A stretch of 64,000 nt of DNA from Scolanthus callimorphus. Its lineage: Eukaryota; Cnidaria; Anthozoa; Actiniaria; Edwardsiidae. The notes under the pieces were generated by a model, which saw only the letters and a list, made by a program, of their open reading frames with translations, did no database searches and was not told where the DNA came from. Position 1 is the first letter of the stretch. The number at the start of each line of letters is the position of its first letter. Positions 42,001-54,317 of this stretch are shown here, piece after piece. Location of the stretch: NCBI GenBank assembly GCA_033964015.1, contig CM066924.1, forward strand, positions 3,454,251-3,518,250, read 5' to 3'. The position numbers and the translations under genes are program-made.

Positions 42001-42452
42001 AAACGTCACCAATGGAGAGAGAAAGTGTGAATAGATTGTTTAACGGCTCAAATAAAGTTAATCAAAAGACCTTTCAACCTAAATTGTTTTCAAGTATTCA
42101 CCCATTGGCTCTGAATTGAAACTGAAGTAATCGAAGATTAGTAAAGTCTGCTTGTGTTTCACTGCAGACATTGTAAACTTTCCCTACTCTTTTGTTCATA
42201 GTCGATCAAATTCAGTAATGGAACTGAGCCAATCGGCATCTGGTCATCGTTCGTCGTATTGGACGAGTGTCACATTTCTGTAGACTGAGAGAAGCCTTGA
42301 TCGACGATTCTGAAAGCATTGTATTTATTTATCAAATACCAGACTGAACAGAAATCTTTGGTGCAAATGTGATGTTCATCTAATGACAGAACGACGCCAA
42401 ATCGTACACAAACACAAATAGGAAATATATTCGAATACATGTAAATGGAAAA

Positions 42453-42856
42453 GGGGCACTGTTACCATTTTACTCGATTTTAGGGTTAACTTAGGCTACC
42501 TTAAATGCAGTCAGATTCACAAGAATTGAACGAAATAATCGTCAGGTTTGTTAAATAACCTTTCAGCTACAAGATGAGTACAAATTTGGAGTATTTTGGT
42601 GTGCTATAGAGCGGATGGAATTGGATTGTAAAATGACATTTTTAGTTTCGTATCAGGCTGAACAGTTTTCAAACTTGGAAATTTGATAGCAAAAGCTGTT
42701 AAATTTTACCTTAGAATGCCTACATAATTCAAGCTGCAGTTCCTTTTTCTTTCTAGAGCATAATAACAGTGTACATAGGATTCGGAGCTGTTTCTGTAGA
42801 TCACTGGTCTTATTTTATAATTATTTGTTGACAACAACCGTGACAGTGCCCCTGTA
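42453..42856. mobile_element. Dispersed element family E, copy 2
   Basis: AGGGGCACTGTTACC and GTGACAGTGCCCCT are the terminal inverted repeats. Inserted in array unit 1 and absent from unit 2. Confidence 0.78.
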
Positions 42857-42865
42857 TATAGAGTA

Positions 42866-43360
42866 TATTATAACACTGGGCATCCTTGTTAGATGAGCTT
42901 TCAGGGCATTAATAATGGTCGTCTGTTCGCGAAAATAAAAATGAGACGAGATATGACATATGTACGCATGCGCAAATGGAAAACTAAAAGAGAAACTTAT
43001 TCTCGTGTCATTATAATGACTACTATTGAATTATAATGAATAAAACAGTTAAACGGCAATTGTGAGAAAGATTTCTTCATAAACCGTTAGATGAGCTAGT
43101 TTAAAAAACCCAACGTGTCCCACATGGATCTCTAACGCACTCATCAGACCTATAAATATGTTTGCGGTGTATAATTAACGTTGATTGTTCACTAACGGTA
43201 CAAGGGGCGTCCTTATATGGTCTGGTGGCCGGGCGTTATTCAACACCAGGATAGCGACTGTCAGGGCCGAAATCTCTGGCGTGGGCGTAAGAACCGTACG
43301 GTCGCCATACGACGCTTCAGCTCTTTGTCTGGATGTATGGTCCTTCTTTTTTTCCTAAAC
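42866..43360 (+). repeat. Second half of array unit 1
   Basis: Runs from CACTGGGCATCC to the GCTCTTTGTCTGGA block. It is repeated at 46237-46740 with small indels; the later copy carries a 30-bp insertion after GGCCGGGCG. Confidence 0.75.
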
Positions 43361-44231
43361 GGTATGGTGAATATTCGCACTGGCGTACCAGCCTAGCCGA
43401 GCCTGTTGTTAACACTACAGAATGGGTTGAGATTAAAGACAGCATCCTTATTTTTGGGGATAAAATTACTTGTAATATTTTAATATTTAATTCGTTCTAT
43501 TTCGGGGCGTCATCGAACAATGGCGCCAACTGCCCGTAGTTTCCAAAGATCTGCCTCCGAAATCTCTTGATGGCGATTCCGCGCGAATCCACTAGGAACT
43601 CACGTACAAGTGACTGCAAAGACCCTTTTAATGAACGATTGAGACTAAATGGAGCCCATTAAGCACTCGACCGACATCCATGTGGGTCAGCTCAACAAGC
43701 CAACAAGAGTGGATTTATCTTCTTTATGCGCAAGCGCAATTGCTATCATAACCATAAACGTCACCAGCGCCAGTGGAGAGAAAATGTGAAGTCAAATAGA
43801 ATTTATCAAAACACCTTTACTTAGATATTTGTTAAGGATTCACCCATTGCCTCTTGGTTACTATATTGAAACTAGAAGTGAAATCGAATAGTAAAGTGCG
43901 CTTCCCGCGCTTCCAAATTCAAGTAACGTGAACTGAGACAACACTCGTCGAACTGGACGAGTCTCACATTTCTGTAGACTGAGAGAAGTCTCGATCGACG
44001 ATTCTAAAGGTATTGTATTTATTTAACAGAAATTTTGGAAATATTTGTAAGCGAAAGTGATGTTCATCTGGAGACTTCAGACTGTTTTATTTTGTCTTTG
44101 ACACATTATTTACAGGAGTGGCCGATCCGCAAATAAACTAACTAATCATATCATGTCATGGTATTTTACTATATATTGTGTTCAGGGATTTCACTCAATT
44201 GATGGTCAGATCATGAAAGGAGAAGAGCTTA

Positions 44232-44966
44232 CCTTATTGGTACTAGTTTTCGCGGGCACTTAATTTCGCGAAAAAAATGTCGACATATTTCGCGGGTCTT
44301 TATTTTCGAGAGTTTAGTGCAAAATTATTTTCTTAGGACATTAATATTCGCGAAAATGAAAAAAAAATTCTTTCGAGAATTTTATTATCATTTTACACTT
44401 CTTATTGCTGAAAATCATAAACTCATAACAAAACCAAGCTACAGAAACCGTATCGTGTACCATAGTCAAACACATTATCCTTTGTGCTTAACGTTCTTAG
44501 AAATTGTATAATACCTTTCTGACATATTTACATTGTAACCATGAATTCTTCATTACAGCTGTTTTGAGTATTCTGCGAACTCTCGCGTTCGACTTCCAAT
44601 GGCGTTCTGGCTTCCGTCAATCAAACGCTCGGGTCTAATTTGAGTCTTAGCCGACCGTAAGTTGGGCTATTTGTTTAGAAAAAGATAGTAAAAGATGCTG
44701 TGTGTTGGGCATTTCACTAGGATGGCGAATAACTGAATTCTGTGTATTCCAAAGAGCTTCAAACTTTGATTGACGGAAGCCAGAAAGCGGTTTGACGGTT
44801 GGAAATCGATCTCAAGAGTTCGCAGAATACTCAAAACAGCTGTAAATTGAGAAAGCAAGAATATGGGAGGGTATTAAATTTTGCGGCATTAAAGTTCGCG
44901 GAAATTTTTTTTCGCGTCGCTTTTAAATCGCGAAATTAAAGCGACGCGAATAGTACCAATAAGGTA
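44232..44966. mobile_element. TIR element with a nested palindrome
   Basis: Ends are ACCTTATTGGTACT and its exact complement, followed by TTCGCGAAA-type repeats. An inner inverted repeat (44556-44844, CAGCTGTTTTGAGTATTCTG) is a second element inserted in the middle. Confidence 0.8.
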
Positions 44967-44992
44967 TCTAATTACGAAACGACGCTAAGCTA

Positions 44993-46022
44993 AGCGGTGA
45001 CGACTACATGAGACCGCTGGTACAAACTCAGAGTGTTCTGAGGTCATATCGGCTCTCATAAGTTCTTTACATGCGCGTTTACATGAGGTCGGCTTGAAAA
45101 AAAGACCTGACCGCCACGAGTCCATTCCGGTTGCAGACCCGACACGAACGACTTTCGAGTTTGTACCGGTCTCACGTAAGGGACAGGTCATTATTTATGT
45201 CGGAGAGGGGGGTGGAGGAGAAAATACTTGTGATCCAAAAAATTTTCAAGAACCCCACCTGATAGCATTGATTGTTTTCGGGAGCCCCCCTCTGATGGAC
45301 TGAAACATTTCAGGACCCCCCTTCCCCTCCACCCATGTCAGTCAAAATGATTCAAACAGGTCCTGAAGGGGGTTCAAATCCCATTTCTCAGTGTAAAAGT
45401 TTCGTAAGATCCAAGTCCTGAAGTTTTGTTTTGTTTTTGTTAGTTTTTCACAGAAATCCCAGTCAAAGTTTTCAAAATCCCAGCGTTAAAAAGTGACTTT
45501 TAGACATGTGTACAGAGTGTTGTATTGCAGTCGTAGGGCAAAATTGTAAAAGCAGTTCACATTTTTTAAAGCCACTCTTTACAGACATTGACAATTGATT
45601 GTTGGTTCAGTTAAAGGCAAATTGACCTTTCTTAACATTTTTCCCATTTCTATTGGCCAAATCCCAGTCCCAGTGACTCCAACCCCATTTTCCAAGCCTA
45701 ACATAAGGTCTCTCATCATGGCAAGTCACTAAAACCTCCCCCTCTTTTCTGAAAGCAGTATCTGGGTCTCTTATAAAATGATCAGGGGTGTTAAGATTGA
45801 GTAGATGGCGAGCGCGAAGCGCGAGCCGAAATTTTTTTTAGACTTTTTGATGATATAGACAAAATAATTGTTTCTCAAGACCCCCCTTAACTGCCATTTT
45901 CGCCTTTCAAGACCCCCCTTGTGTTCGCTTAAAACATTTCAGGGCCCCCCATTTTCTCCTCCACCCCCCATGATGAGACCGGTATGAACTCAGATCGCAC
46001 CGGTCTCATGTAATCACCGCCT
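44993..46022. mobile_element. TIR element, about 1.0 kb, with a nested CCCCCC-rich element
   Basis: Left AGCGGTGACGACTACATGAG and right CTCATGTAATCACCGCCT are inverted. Nested between them (about 45200-45960) is a pair of GGTGGAGGAGAAAAT / ATTTTCTCCTCCACC ends. Confidence 0.65.
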
Positions 46023-46095
46023 ACAGATCGTACACAAACACAAATAGGAAATATGTTCGAATAAATGGACAATAGTATTTAAGAAGCGGAGAATA

Positions 46096-46237
46096 TAGAG
46101 CAGATTTCGTATGACTGTGTTTCATGACAAGGCGCGGTACGGTCGCGGTGGCGGTACCGAACCTGGCCTGCTGTAGATACCGAACGAAACCGCGCAGTCG
46201 CGGCACGTTTTCACACAGTCATACGAAATCTGTTCTA
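46096..46237. mobile_element. MITE family D, copy 4
   Basis: 142 bp with an internal deletion, inserted within the repeat array. Confidence 0.82.
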
Positions 46238-46740
46238 TAACACTGGGCATCCTTAGATGAGCTTTCAGGGGATTAATGGTCGTATGTTCACGAAAATAAA
46301 AATCAGACGGGATGACGTATGTACGCATGCGCAAACGGAAAACTAAAAAGAAACTCCCTCTCGTGTCGTTAAAATGGCTACTATTGAATTAAAAGGAATA
46401 AAACATGCTAAACGGCAAACTGTGAGAAACATTATTGCATTATCGATAGATGAGCTAGTTTAAACAAACCTACAACATGTCCCACATGGATCTCTTACAT
46501 ATTCATCAGGCCTATAAATATGTTGGTGGTACATAATTAGTGTTGATTGTTCACTAACGGTACAAGGGGCGTCCTTATATGGTCTGGTGGCCGGGCGTAC
46601 TCTCACCCATAGGTATCTAGCTACTGAGCAATTCAACACCAGGATAGCGACTGTCAGGGCCGAAATCTCTGGCGTGGGCGTAAGAACCGTACGGTCGCCA
46701 TACGACGCTTCAGCTCTTTGTCTGGAAGTATGGTCCTATT
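46237..46740 (+). repeat. Second half of array unit 2
   Basis: Direct copy of 42866-43360, starting right at the end of a TA-flanked MITE (46096-46237). Confidence 0.75.
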
Positions 46741-47137
46741 TTTTTTTCCTTCTTTTTCCTCTTCCTCAATTCAAGTATAAATATGCTGAATTCGCATTGG
46801 CGTGAAAGTTGAAAGAGACAGACAGCAGATTATGTTATATTACTTGCACGAATCACAAAAAGCAGTTTAAAATTATTCCCACAATTTCGATCATAATATC
46901 GCAAATAATAAACGGCCTAATGTTTTGGTTTAAATAAAGGCGTCTCTCTCTCTCCTCTCTCTTTCCCTCTCATAAAAGAACGCAACAGCCGGCGGCTGTA
47001 TGACTCTCCTCGAGTCTACCGAAGCAAGACCGTGACAATAAATTTTTGTCTGGGGGCAAGCCTTGGTCATCCTTTGTTTTTGCTGAGGGGGCAAGCTGTT
47101 TTTTTCCCTACATGTTGACACTAAAAATGTTACTTCG

Positions 47138-47240
47138 CTGGGGAGCAACTGGCCCCTCTGTCCCGGGGCAACTGGCCCCTCTGTCCCGGGGAGCAACTGG
47201 CCCCACTGTACCCCCCCCCCCCCCCGCTAGCTACAGCACT
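47138..47240. repeat. Short tandem repeats and C tract
   Basis: Three copies of GCAACTGGCCCC(T/A)CTGT, then a C17 run and GCTAGCTAC. Part of the family at 39.87 and 60.65 kb. Confidence 0.65.
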
Positions 47241-48805
47241 GCGAAGTCCTTACGAATCCGTGCGATTGCATATCGTGCGAAAGCGATTGGCTAAAACGTG
47301 CGACAAAACCGAAAACGCGTGCAAGCCAAAAATAAGGTGGACAATATTTATTTCTTCGCGGGTGGATGGCAACAAATCGAAAACTTTCGCTTTGAAATCT
47401 GCTCTATAATGTACTTAGACATGCAGGAGTCTTTCAGATCCTGATAAGCTGCCACAGGCTTCCCAGGCACTGGTTTGTGTGTGAAGGATAACGATAAAAT
47501 TACTAAGAATGTGTTGGCAGGAAAATCAAGAGCTGCTGCTTTTGATATCTGCAAAAAGTTTCGAATCCTTGAAATCCTTAAGATTTTGTTCCAATGCTTT
47601 CTCAGTATTTTTACCGTAATGTTTCACACAATCAGTAGCCCGGCGAGCCTGTGGTACAGACTGGCCGATTGAGGAAAGACAGCATCCTCATTTTTGCGGA
47701 TAAAATTCTAATCTTTGTGATACCAAAGAAGGACTTGTAATTTTTTTATATTAGTTCCATTTCGGAGCGTCTGCGAACAGTGGCGCCAACTGCTCGTAGT
47801 TTCCAAAGTGAGACGAAATTGAGCCCATTAAACACCCTACCGACATCCATGTGGGTCAGCTTATTTTTCCAAGCGATATTAAAACTCGCCAAACGTGGAT
47901 AGACTGATTTATTTAGTGGTCACGTGGTTTTTGTATCCAGAATCAATCGTGTGGGATTCCTTGATAACAAATGTATTTTATCTTCTTTATGCACATGCGC
48001 AAACGCTATCAAACTTTAATATACAATCTTCGTTCATGGGTGGACAAAATGCGCGGACCCCATTGGTTAAAACTGATCGCGTGAGTTTCTGTTACCTAGC
48101 GACATCAAACGGGGCGAGTGCGCTATTGGTAATGACGCATGAAAATCGTGTCCGTGTTAAGCGCAAGTGCAAATCTTTTTACAACTTATTAATACTTATC
48201 ACTCTTGTACTTATCAATAATTTTTATTGATGCTTTCTGTATTTTCGAGCTATCAGAATGCAGTTCATGTACCAAAAATATTCCGAATTAAATTAAATAG
48301 TAATACTATTCGACGTGAACTCTCCCGGTTTTGCCGGGAGTCTTCCGTTTTTTTACCTCATCTTCCGGTCTCCCGGTTTTTAAGTCAATTTTTTTTTTGC
48401 TTCTGGACCTTAAAAACACTAAAATACAGACATATTTAGGTATTTTCCTGTCTCAAAGCCCAATATTATGGTTTCTCAAGGTTTTTCGAGCGACAGGGTT
48501 GACGCCCCTGTATTTGTGTACGATCTTAGTGCCGTTCTGTCATTAGGGATAAAGGCAACCGTCACACTCGACAAAAGTAGTGATATCGATAGCTCGCACA
48601 CAATTAATTGTTTATTCAATTTCAAAGGTTTCCTTGTATCTTTGACAGCACGGTGCATGCAAAAAATCAGTTTGAACATGAGAGCTTTTCACATCGATTC
48701 TATGGGGCACCGCCCCTCCCCTAGATACCGCCCTGAAATACCATGTAAACTACGGTCACTTTTCTCAAAAATCGTCCAACGCTCAGTGTGTACTTTGATT
48801 CATAT

Positions 48806-48979
48806 TACCGCCATTCTCAGCTACACGCGGTCCGGGAAAAAAAAACTCGTTTTTTGTCAAAGTTTCCATGGCAATGCACGTGCTTTTGCCGGCTTGTCGC
48901 GCTCAGACAAGACAGAAAAACGAGTTTTCGCTTGCAAGCTTTTTCGCCGGCGGCCGCGTGTAACTGAGAATGGCTGTAA
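48806..48979. mobile_element. MITE with TTAC(A/C)GCCATTCTCAG ends
   Basis: TTACCGCCATTCTCAGCTAC (left) and CTGAGAATGGCTGTAA (right), with AAAACTCGTTTTT/AAAAACGAGTTTT inside. Confidence 0.78.
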
Positions 48980-49398
48980 AAATCTTGACGAGGCAAGAAA
49001 CTGGCGTATGTTTGTTCTCGTTCGCGCTTAAATGGTCGGTACTATTTTTAGAAATCTGGAATTCTCGAACAGCCAAACACACGACCATATCTGCCAGTCA
49101 TTTTTGGCTTTTTCTCGCTAAAACTTACGGCAAAAAATTTATACCGACTTTTATTCCTATAATTTGCGAATAGGTAGGTTTGAAAATACCAAAAATGCTA
49201 TTTTTAAGCTGTTTCGAATTTGATGACTTTCGATGACTGATTAAGGAATTCCCCAATGTTAGGATTGTTTTGTGTTGTGTTAAAAAAACTGTTTTAAAAA
49301 CTGTTTTGGACCCTCGACGTTTTACGCCGGTATCCTCGACCCTCGACATATTACCTTCGATACTCGACTGTCGTCCCAAATGTTTACATCTTCAGTTG

Positions 49399-49540
49399 CC
49401 ACCCAATTCAGATCATGTGATGATTCGTTTGGGTGGTTACAATTGTCGAATTTTTCTCACTCGACCGAGTTCACAAGTGTATGTACAGAACTAACAAAAG
49501 TATCCACCCAAGGGAATCATCACATGATCTAAATTGGGTT
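49399..49540. mobile_element. MITE, 142 bp
   Basis: CCAATTCAGATCATGTGATG and CATCACATGATCTAAATTGG at the two ends. Confidence 0.75.
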
Positions 49541-50330
49541 TGTCTTAAATCGGAATGCTAGACGGAAAAAGAGCACACAAAACTAAGCTCAAAAGTGAAA
49601 GCTTAAAAGGGAAAGTTCCCAATAGCCAAGTCGGGCCAAAAACTCATCGAATATGAATTGAAGGGTTTCTATAAGAAAACCAAATATTGGCGCGACAGGA
49701 TACTATTTGCGCGACCGCTCGAAAGCACTGTATAACTAGTATATACACGCTAGGCCGAAGTCGCCAAGTTACAGAAGCACAGAAAATACGAGTCTTCGCA
49801 GGAGATGCTGCTTAAGTTCAATTATACGCTGCTAGCTCATTTCGCGTTGACGGGGAATTGCCTTCTCTGCACGTGTTCATCTATAAAAAGGCGTCTTGTC
49901 TTGAGTGGGCGGCATTTGTGCTGGTCCAGTCGAAGACTAGCTACCAGTTCCCTGTATGGTTGCCCTTATTCTCTCGGCATCAGCTCGGAGACTCGCGTTG
50001 GTGGGGTCGAGTTTTAACGCACTTTCGTAGTCCTGCAGAGCTGGGAAATCAAATGCAAAACAGAAGTGGATATAAAACCCCAACCTTACAAAATTCTATC
50101 ATTACTAGCGTATTGAAAGAAAAGTCGCCGAAAATTTAGCGAAAACACCACGCAACTTTCTAAGTGGGAAGCTTTAATGGCTTATCTTTAATCGTCCAGG
50201 CAAAAACATGTTTTTTCAATATGTGTGGGCATACCAAGGAAATGTATGTAGGCAACATTGACATAGGATATATCATTAATGTATTACATGTATCTGTATG
50301 TGTTTTGTTCAAAACTTGTAAAATTTAATA

Positions 50331-50405
50331 AAAATTAATAAAAAAAATAAAAACAAAAAAAAAAAAAAAAGAAAAAAAAAAGAAAAAAAAAAGAAAAACA
50401 AATAC
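50331..50405. repeat. A-rich low-complexity tract
   Basis: About 75 nt of A runs broken by single T, C or G; possibly a retroposon tail on the plus strand, but no body was recognised. Confidence 0.7.
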
Positions 50406-50740
50406 AGAAACAGTGAGCATACTGGTTATACAATGCTTTCGGGTGACATGCTGCAGAGAATCCCATAGATCAATTCTTACTCGCGCGTTTGGTTAAAAAC
50501 GATTGAGTTTTGACGTGGAATTCAATGGTCGAAAGCTGAATTCGACAAAACACAGGTTACCCGCGCGCAAAGAAAGTTCAAAGCGCGAATCATTTCGCTA
50601 AAATAAAATCATGGGATTTAAGAAAAAAATCACGCGACTCGTGAAGTCTCACTTGAAAAACGATAACGCACAATGGAGAGAGGCAAGGATTTAATAAACG
50701 GCGACACTTTTCTGACCTTCTAGATATTCCTCTGCATTGA

Positions 50741-50925
50741 AAGCAGCAGTTCCCCTCCTGACATAGGCCTTGCATCTGGAGGCAGCATTAGCAGGTACGG
50801 GGGGTGTTAGCAGCTCTAAAGCCTAGTAGAAATAGAATAATCTGTTACGCAGCAGTTCCCTTCCTGACATAGGCCTTGCATCTTGAGGCAGCATTAGCAG
50901 GTACGGGGGTGTTAGCAGCTCTAGT
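50741..50925. repeat. Tandem duplication, ~109-bp spacing
   Basis: GCAGTTCCC(C/T)TCCTGACATAGGCC and GCAGCATTAGCAGGTACGGG occur twice in the same order, with few differences. Confidence 0.9.
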
Positions 50926-51207
50926 AGAAGTAATATTGTATGGGGAGGGGAAGTTGAGGTTGAGGGGGAAGTTGCGGGAGCTTTCGCGTCGATCGACTTG
51001 GAAAACCTATTTCATGATCTTACCGAAGTGCAGTCTTGAGCACACTCTTTGTACTGTTTGAGATGCAGATGACAAGCTGCTCTGTTGGAGTAAAGTCTAC
51101 ACAATCAGGTTAAGGAAGGACAACACAATGTTAATTATGGATCGAGTTCGTTATCATTTTTCGTAGTGTGGTGAAAACTCAAAACAGAAAATGCGCCTGA
51201 GTACTCT

Positions 51208-51380
51208 CAGGGAATTTCTGCAGAAACCCATCCATGGGTAAAGCTGAATTTCCCAAGGCCCAAGCATGGGAAGTGTTCGGAATTCACATTGGATGACCAT
51301 GGGAAATACGAACACTTCCCATTCTTCTACCATGGGAAATTCAGCTTTTCCCATGGATGGGTTTCTGCAGAAATTCCTGA
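51208..51380. mobile_element. MITE family G, copy 2
   Basis: Same ends (CAGGGAATTTCTGCAGAAAC) and TTCCCATGGTAG / GTGTTCGGAATTC inner words; the centre lies in the opposite orientation to copy 1. Confidence 0.88.
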
Positions 51381-51794
51381 GCACAAATGAATTTCTAACA
51401 TTTTAAAAAAAGAATTTCCAACTAAAAGATTATGCGAGGCGTAGAAGTCTCAGCCTTGACAAATCTCACAACCATGCTAAACCTAATCAAATTTCATTGT
51501 TTTCACAAAAATTGTTTAAAAAAATATTATATCTTATATATAAAAAAAATTATTAGCGTCTGTTAGAGGAACATTGTGATTGGCTGAAAGAGACCTACCA
51601 ACAGATAAATGGATTCCTTGGATAAGAGACGGTTTTGTTTGCAAGCAAAAACACCAGAAGGCTCCACGCTGGTTTATATAAACAAAATTAAAAACGTGAC
51701 TGAAATACAACAACATTTGTTTGATGTCCTGTTAAAATAGTACTAAGAACAAATTCTGAAACAAAGAGAGAACTTTCCCTCAGTGACTGCTTAT

Positions 51795-52175
51795 TCCCGG
51801 GGGGGGGGGGGGGGGGGACTCCCATATTTTTGGGGCGGGGGTGCTCGTCGTACCTTTTAAGGGTTAAAATCAGGCCTCTGGTACCTTTAAGGGGGTAAAA
51901 TTCGAAAACGTGTAATTTTTCCAGATTGTGAGGTCCGTTCTAGCAAATCAAGCAAATCACACTTGTTGGTAGCCTGAATTTCAGACGTATTTTCCCTCGT
52001 AAAAAATGACGAAAGAAATTACGAGGGAAAATACGTCTTATTGGTACCTTTTAGGGGTCAAAATCAACTAAGCGACGCCATGTTTGGTACCTTTTAGGGG
52101 TAAAATCGAAAGTTCCCGACGAGCACCCCCGCCCCAAAATATGGGAGTCCCCCCCCCCCCCCCCCCCCCGAGTGC
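51795..52175. mobile_element. Foldback with G/C homopolymer ends
   Basis: Left G19 run then ACTCCCATATTTTTGGGGCG; the right end is its complement with a C21 run. GGTACCTTTTAGGGGT words pair inside, and a 58-bp inner palindrome (51983-52040) sits at the centre. Confidence 0.88.
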
Positions 52176-52235
52176 TTATCCTTCTAAAGGGGACACGGAT
52201 TTGCACGATTGAAATTTGAAGACCCTGGGGACGAG

Positions 52236-52266
52236 GTTGCAAAACAACAACAACAACAACAACAAA
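52236..52266. repeat. (CAA)n microsatellite
   Basis: About ten CAA units. Confidence 0.9.
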
Positions 52267-52520
52267 ACAGTAGAAGGCTGAAGGCTAGCCGAGAGCTCTC
52301 CTTGTTTCATAAATTCTTTCCTCTTGCGTATATTATTGTAACTAGTATAAACATCATGTACCCTGTATTTTAATTAGTCTGATGATGGCATAGAACTTTG
52401 CCGAAATATAACTATACATTTCACGATCTTGTCCTTTTGTCTGTTATAAACAGATATGGATATACTCGGCCTTTTGTATATTATTTGTAAAGAAGCTATA
52501 ATAACTGCTAGATCGCTGTG

Positions 52521-52720
52521 CCTTCCGTTCAATTTCTGCCGAGAGCCTATGATCATGAACTCAGTTTTCGCTATGTTCAGACATAACTTGTTCGCTTTAA
52601 GCCAGAGAGATAAGTTCTGAAGCTCAGAATTCAATATTGGTTCAAGTCGCAGAAGTCGGTCCCAGGAGCAGAGGTAATATTGGTATCATCTACAAAACAT
52701 TTTGGCTGAAACCGACACCA
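52521..52720 (-). pseudogene. Non-LTR retrotransposon reverse transcriptase fragment
   Basis: The minus strand reads CFVDDTNITSAPGTDF, where FVDD corresponds to the YADD catalytic box. After a frame change it reads LNSELQNLSLWLKANKLCLN and then IAKTEFMIIGSRQKL. This is the CR1/L2/Jockey-type palm region. Stops and the shift show it is dead; nothing upstream or downstream of the palm was recognised. Confidence 0.85.
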
Positions 52721-53183
52721 GTCAGTTTGGGAGGTCGTTCATGTATATTATTATATGGCAACGATAGTACGCGCGCTCTGATTGGCTAACGAGCGGGCGT
52801 AACTTTCCGTAATGCCCACGGGCATTATGGAAATTCTTAATGCCCGCTCGCAGTTCACGACTGACAAAAATTCATCTCCTTAAAATAACATAAATTCAAA
52901 AAGAAGATTTTCAGAACAATTCACAACAAGGAATACATGACACAGTATAACACAAATCCAACTTGCGACAAGAGGAAAATAAAGGCCTGAATATCAGATA
53001 GACCTGTTTACAAAAGCAAACAGAGCCAAAAAGTTACTCTAAGAAATTCGAGTCTATCCGGAGAAATTGAGAACTTAACGGAGTCAAAATAGCAGCAAAA
53101 GATAAAAGTTACATGTAAGTCAAAATTTAATGGGAATTCAAGAAACTTGAGAACTAAAAATAATAACAGAAAGCGTTCAAACT

Positions 53184-53875
53184 TTCAGGGGCACCCAACG
53201 AGACAATACCATAAAACAGCTCAGAATACCATTATAAGTCGTTAAACTGGGTATTTTTAATCCCTACAAATTTTTTATCTGTTCGGATTTCGTAGCTGAA
53301 AGTTTTATGTTGCGAAAATTTTAGGGATTGAAATCAGGTCTTCCGAAAATGCTAGGGCAAAAACTCTATCCGAAAATTTTAGGTGACCTTTTTAACGGCA
53401 AAAATCCCCCAAAAATTAGTAAAATTTAACCTTTTTGTGCAATTCGAAAAATCCAGGGGATCTTATGATCTATATACGAAAGTTACAGCTGTTTCAGGTA
53501 ACACGCGACTTCGCCGTTGCCGCCAGAGTTTCGCAGGTGGGTATTCTGTGCTGTCCATCAATGCAATCCGTGTCCGTGTGAGCCAATCATATCCTTACTC
53601 AGTGCATTCGATTGGCTTCTCTTGCCAGACATGTCGCGACAGAAGCCAATTCACTGCACTAGGCGAAACTAGGCAAGAATCTGATTGGTTCACATGGTTT
53701 GATTGACTACGCAGGAAAACCCAACTGCCAAAAGCTCTCTCGATGTTTTGAACGCACTGGGTCGCGTGTTACCTGAAACAGCTGTAAAGCTTGAAATTCT
53801 GAAGCGAAAGTTTCAGCTCTCATTTCGCCATCCGAACAGATATTTTACCGAAAATAATCGTTGGGTGCCCCTGAA
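53184..53875. mobile_element. TIR element, 692 bp, with a nested family F MITE
   Basis: Ends TTCAGGGGCACCCAACG / CGTTGGGTGCCCCTGAA are exact complements. An inner ACAGCTGTTTCAGGTAACAC pair follows. A family F copy sits in the middle (about 53570-53735). Confidence 0.82.
53570..53735. mobile_element. MITE family F copy
   Basis: Contains the CACTGCACTAGGCGAAAC core shared with the copies near 29.1 and 34.5 kb. Confidence 0.7.
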
Positions 53876-54317
53876 CTTTGTGCTTACCGATACTGATAGT
53901 GAAGTCGTTCATTTCGTTTCTCTCTCCATCTCCTCGAGTCCTCGAGTTAATTCATTCTCTTGACGTTTGCTTTTGCACAAAAGCCGGCTAAAATAACCAT
54001 TGCAATTTTCTGGAGGATAGCTTGTGAAGTATCTTCTTCAGGTTTAACTCTTCTTCCGTTTTATTAAAGGCCTTTTCCTAGTGCAAAAGAAGCAATGTTT
54101 TCCCCAATGGTGCTAAAAAAAAGTTGAGCTGACGTCGAAGACTTGCCTCCCAGTTACTTGCCGTTTGAAGCTTCTGTAACTCCCTCAAAAGTTTCTCACA
54201 AATGACTATATAATATCTGTAAAAGAAAGGATTCCGAAGTATTTGACATCCATAAGAGATTGATTACATTAGATCAAGTCTGGCGTGGTTTGTACACACG
54301 GGTTTGTTTTATCAGTT

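Larger units (their letters stand above)
41416..48014 (+). repeat. Head-to-tail array of a ~2.1 kb unit with nested insertions
   Basis: The same segment begins at 41416, 43503 and 47763, with a further partial copy at 36691. Shared parts in order: GGGGCGTC with TGGCGCCAACTGCCCG, the GATGGCGATTCCGCGCGAAT block, a CATCCATGTGGGTCAGCTT block, and further on an ACAAGGGGCGTCCTTATATG block (43199 and 46560). Units 1 and 2 are 2087 bp apart. TGGCGCC after a short AACA resembles an LTR-retrotransposon primer-binding site, so these may be remains of LTR/leader segments. No gag or pol was seen. Confidence 0.7.

Noticed and set aside
48227..49031. Several plus-strand frames up to 187 codons
   Set aside because: They overlap MITEs (CCGGGAG family J words and the element at 48806-48979) and show no conserved domain.
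49805..50139. Two overlapping open frames of 70-93 codons
   Set aside because: No domain, no homology I recognise, no splice or promoter evidence.
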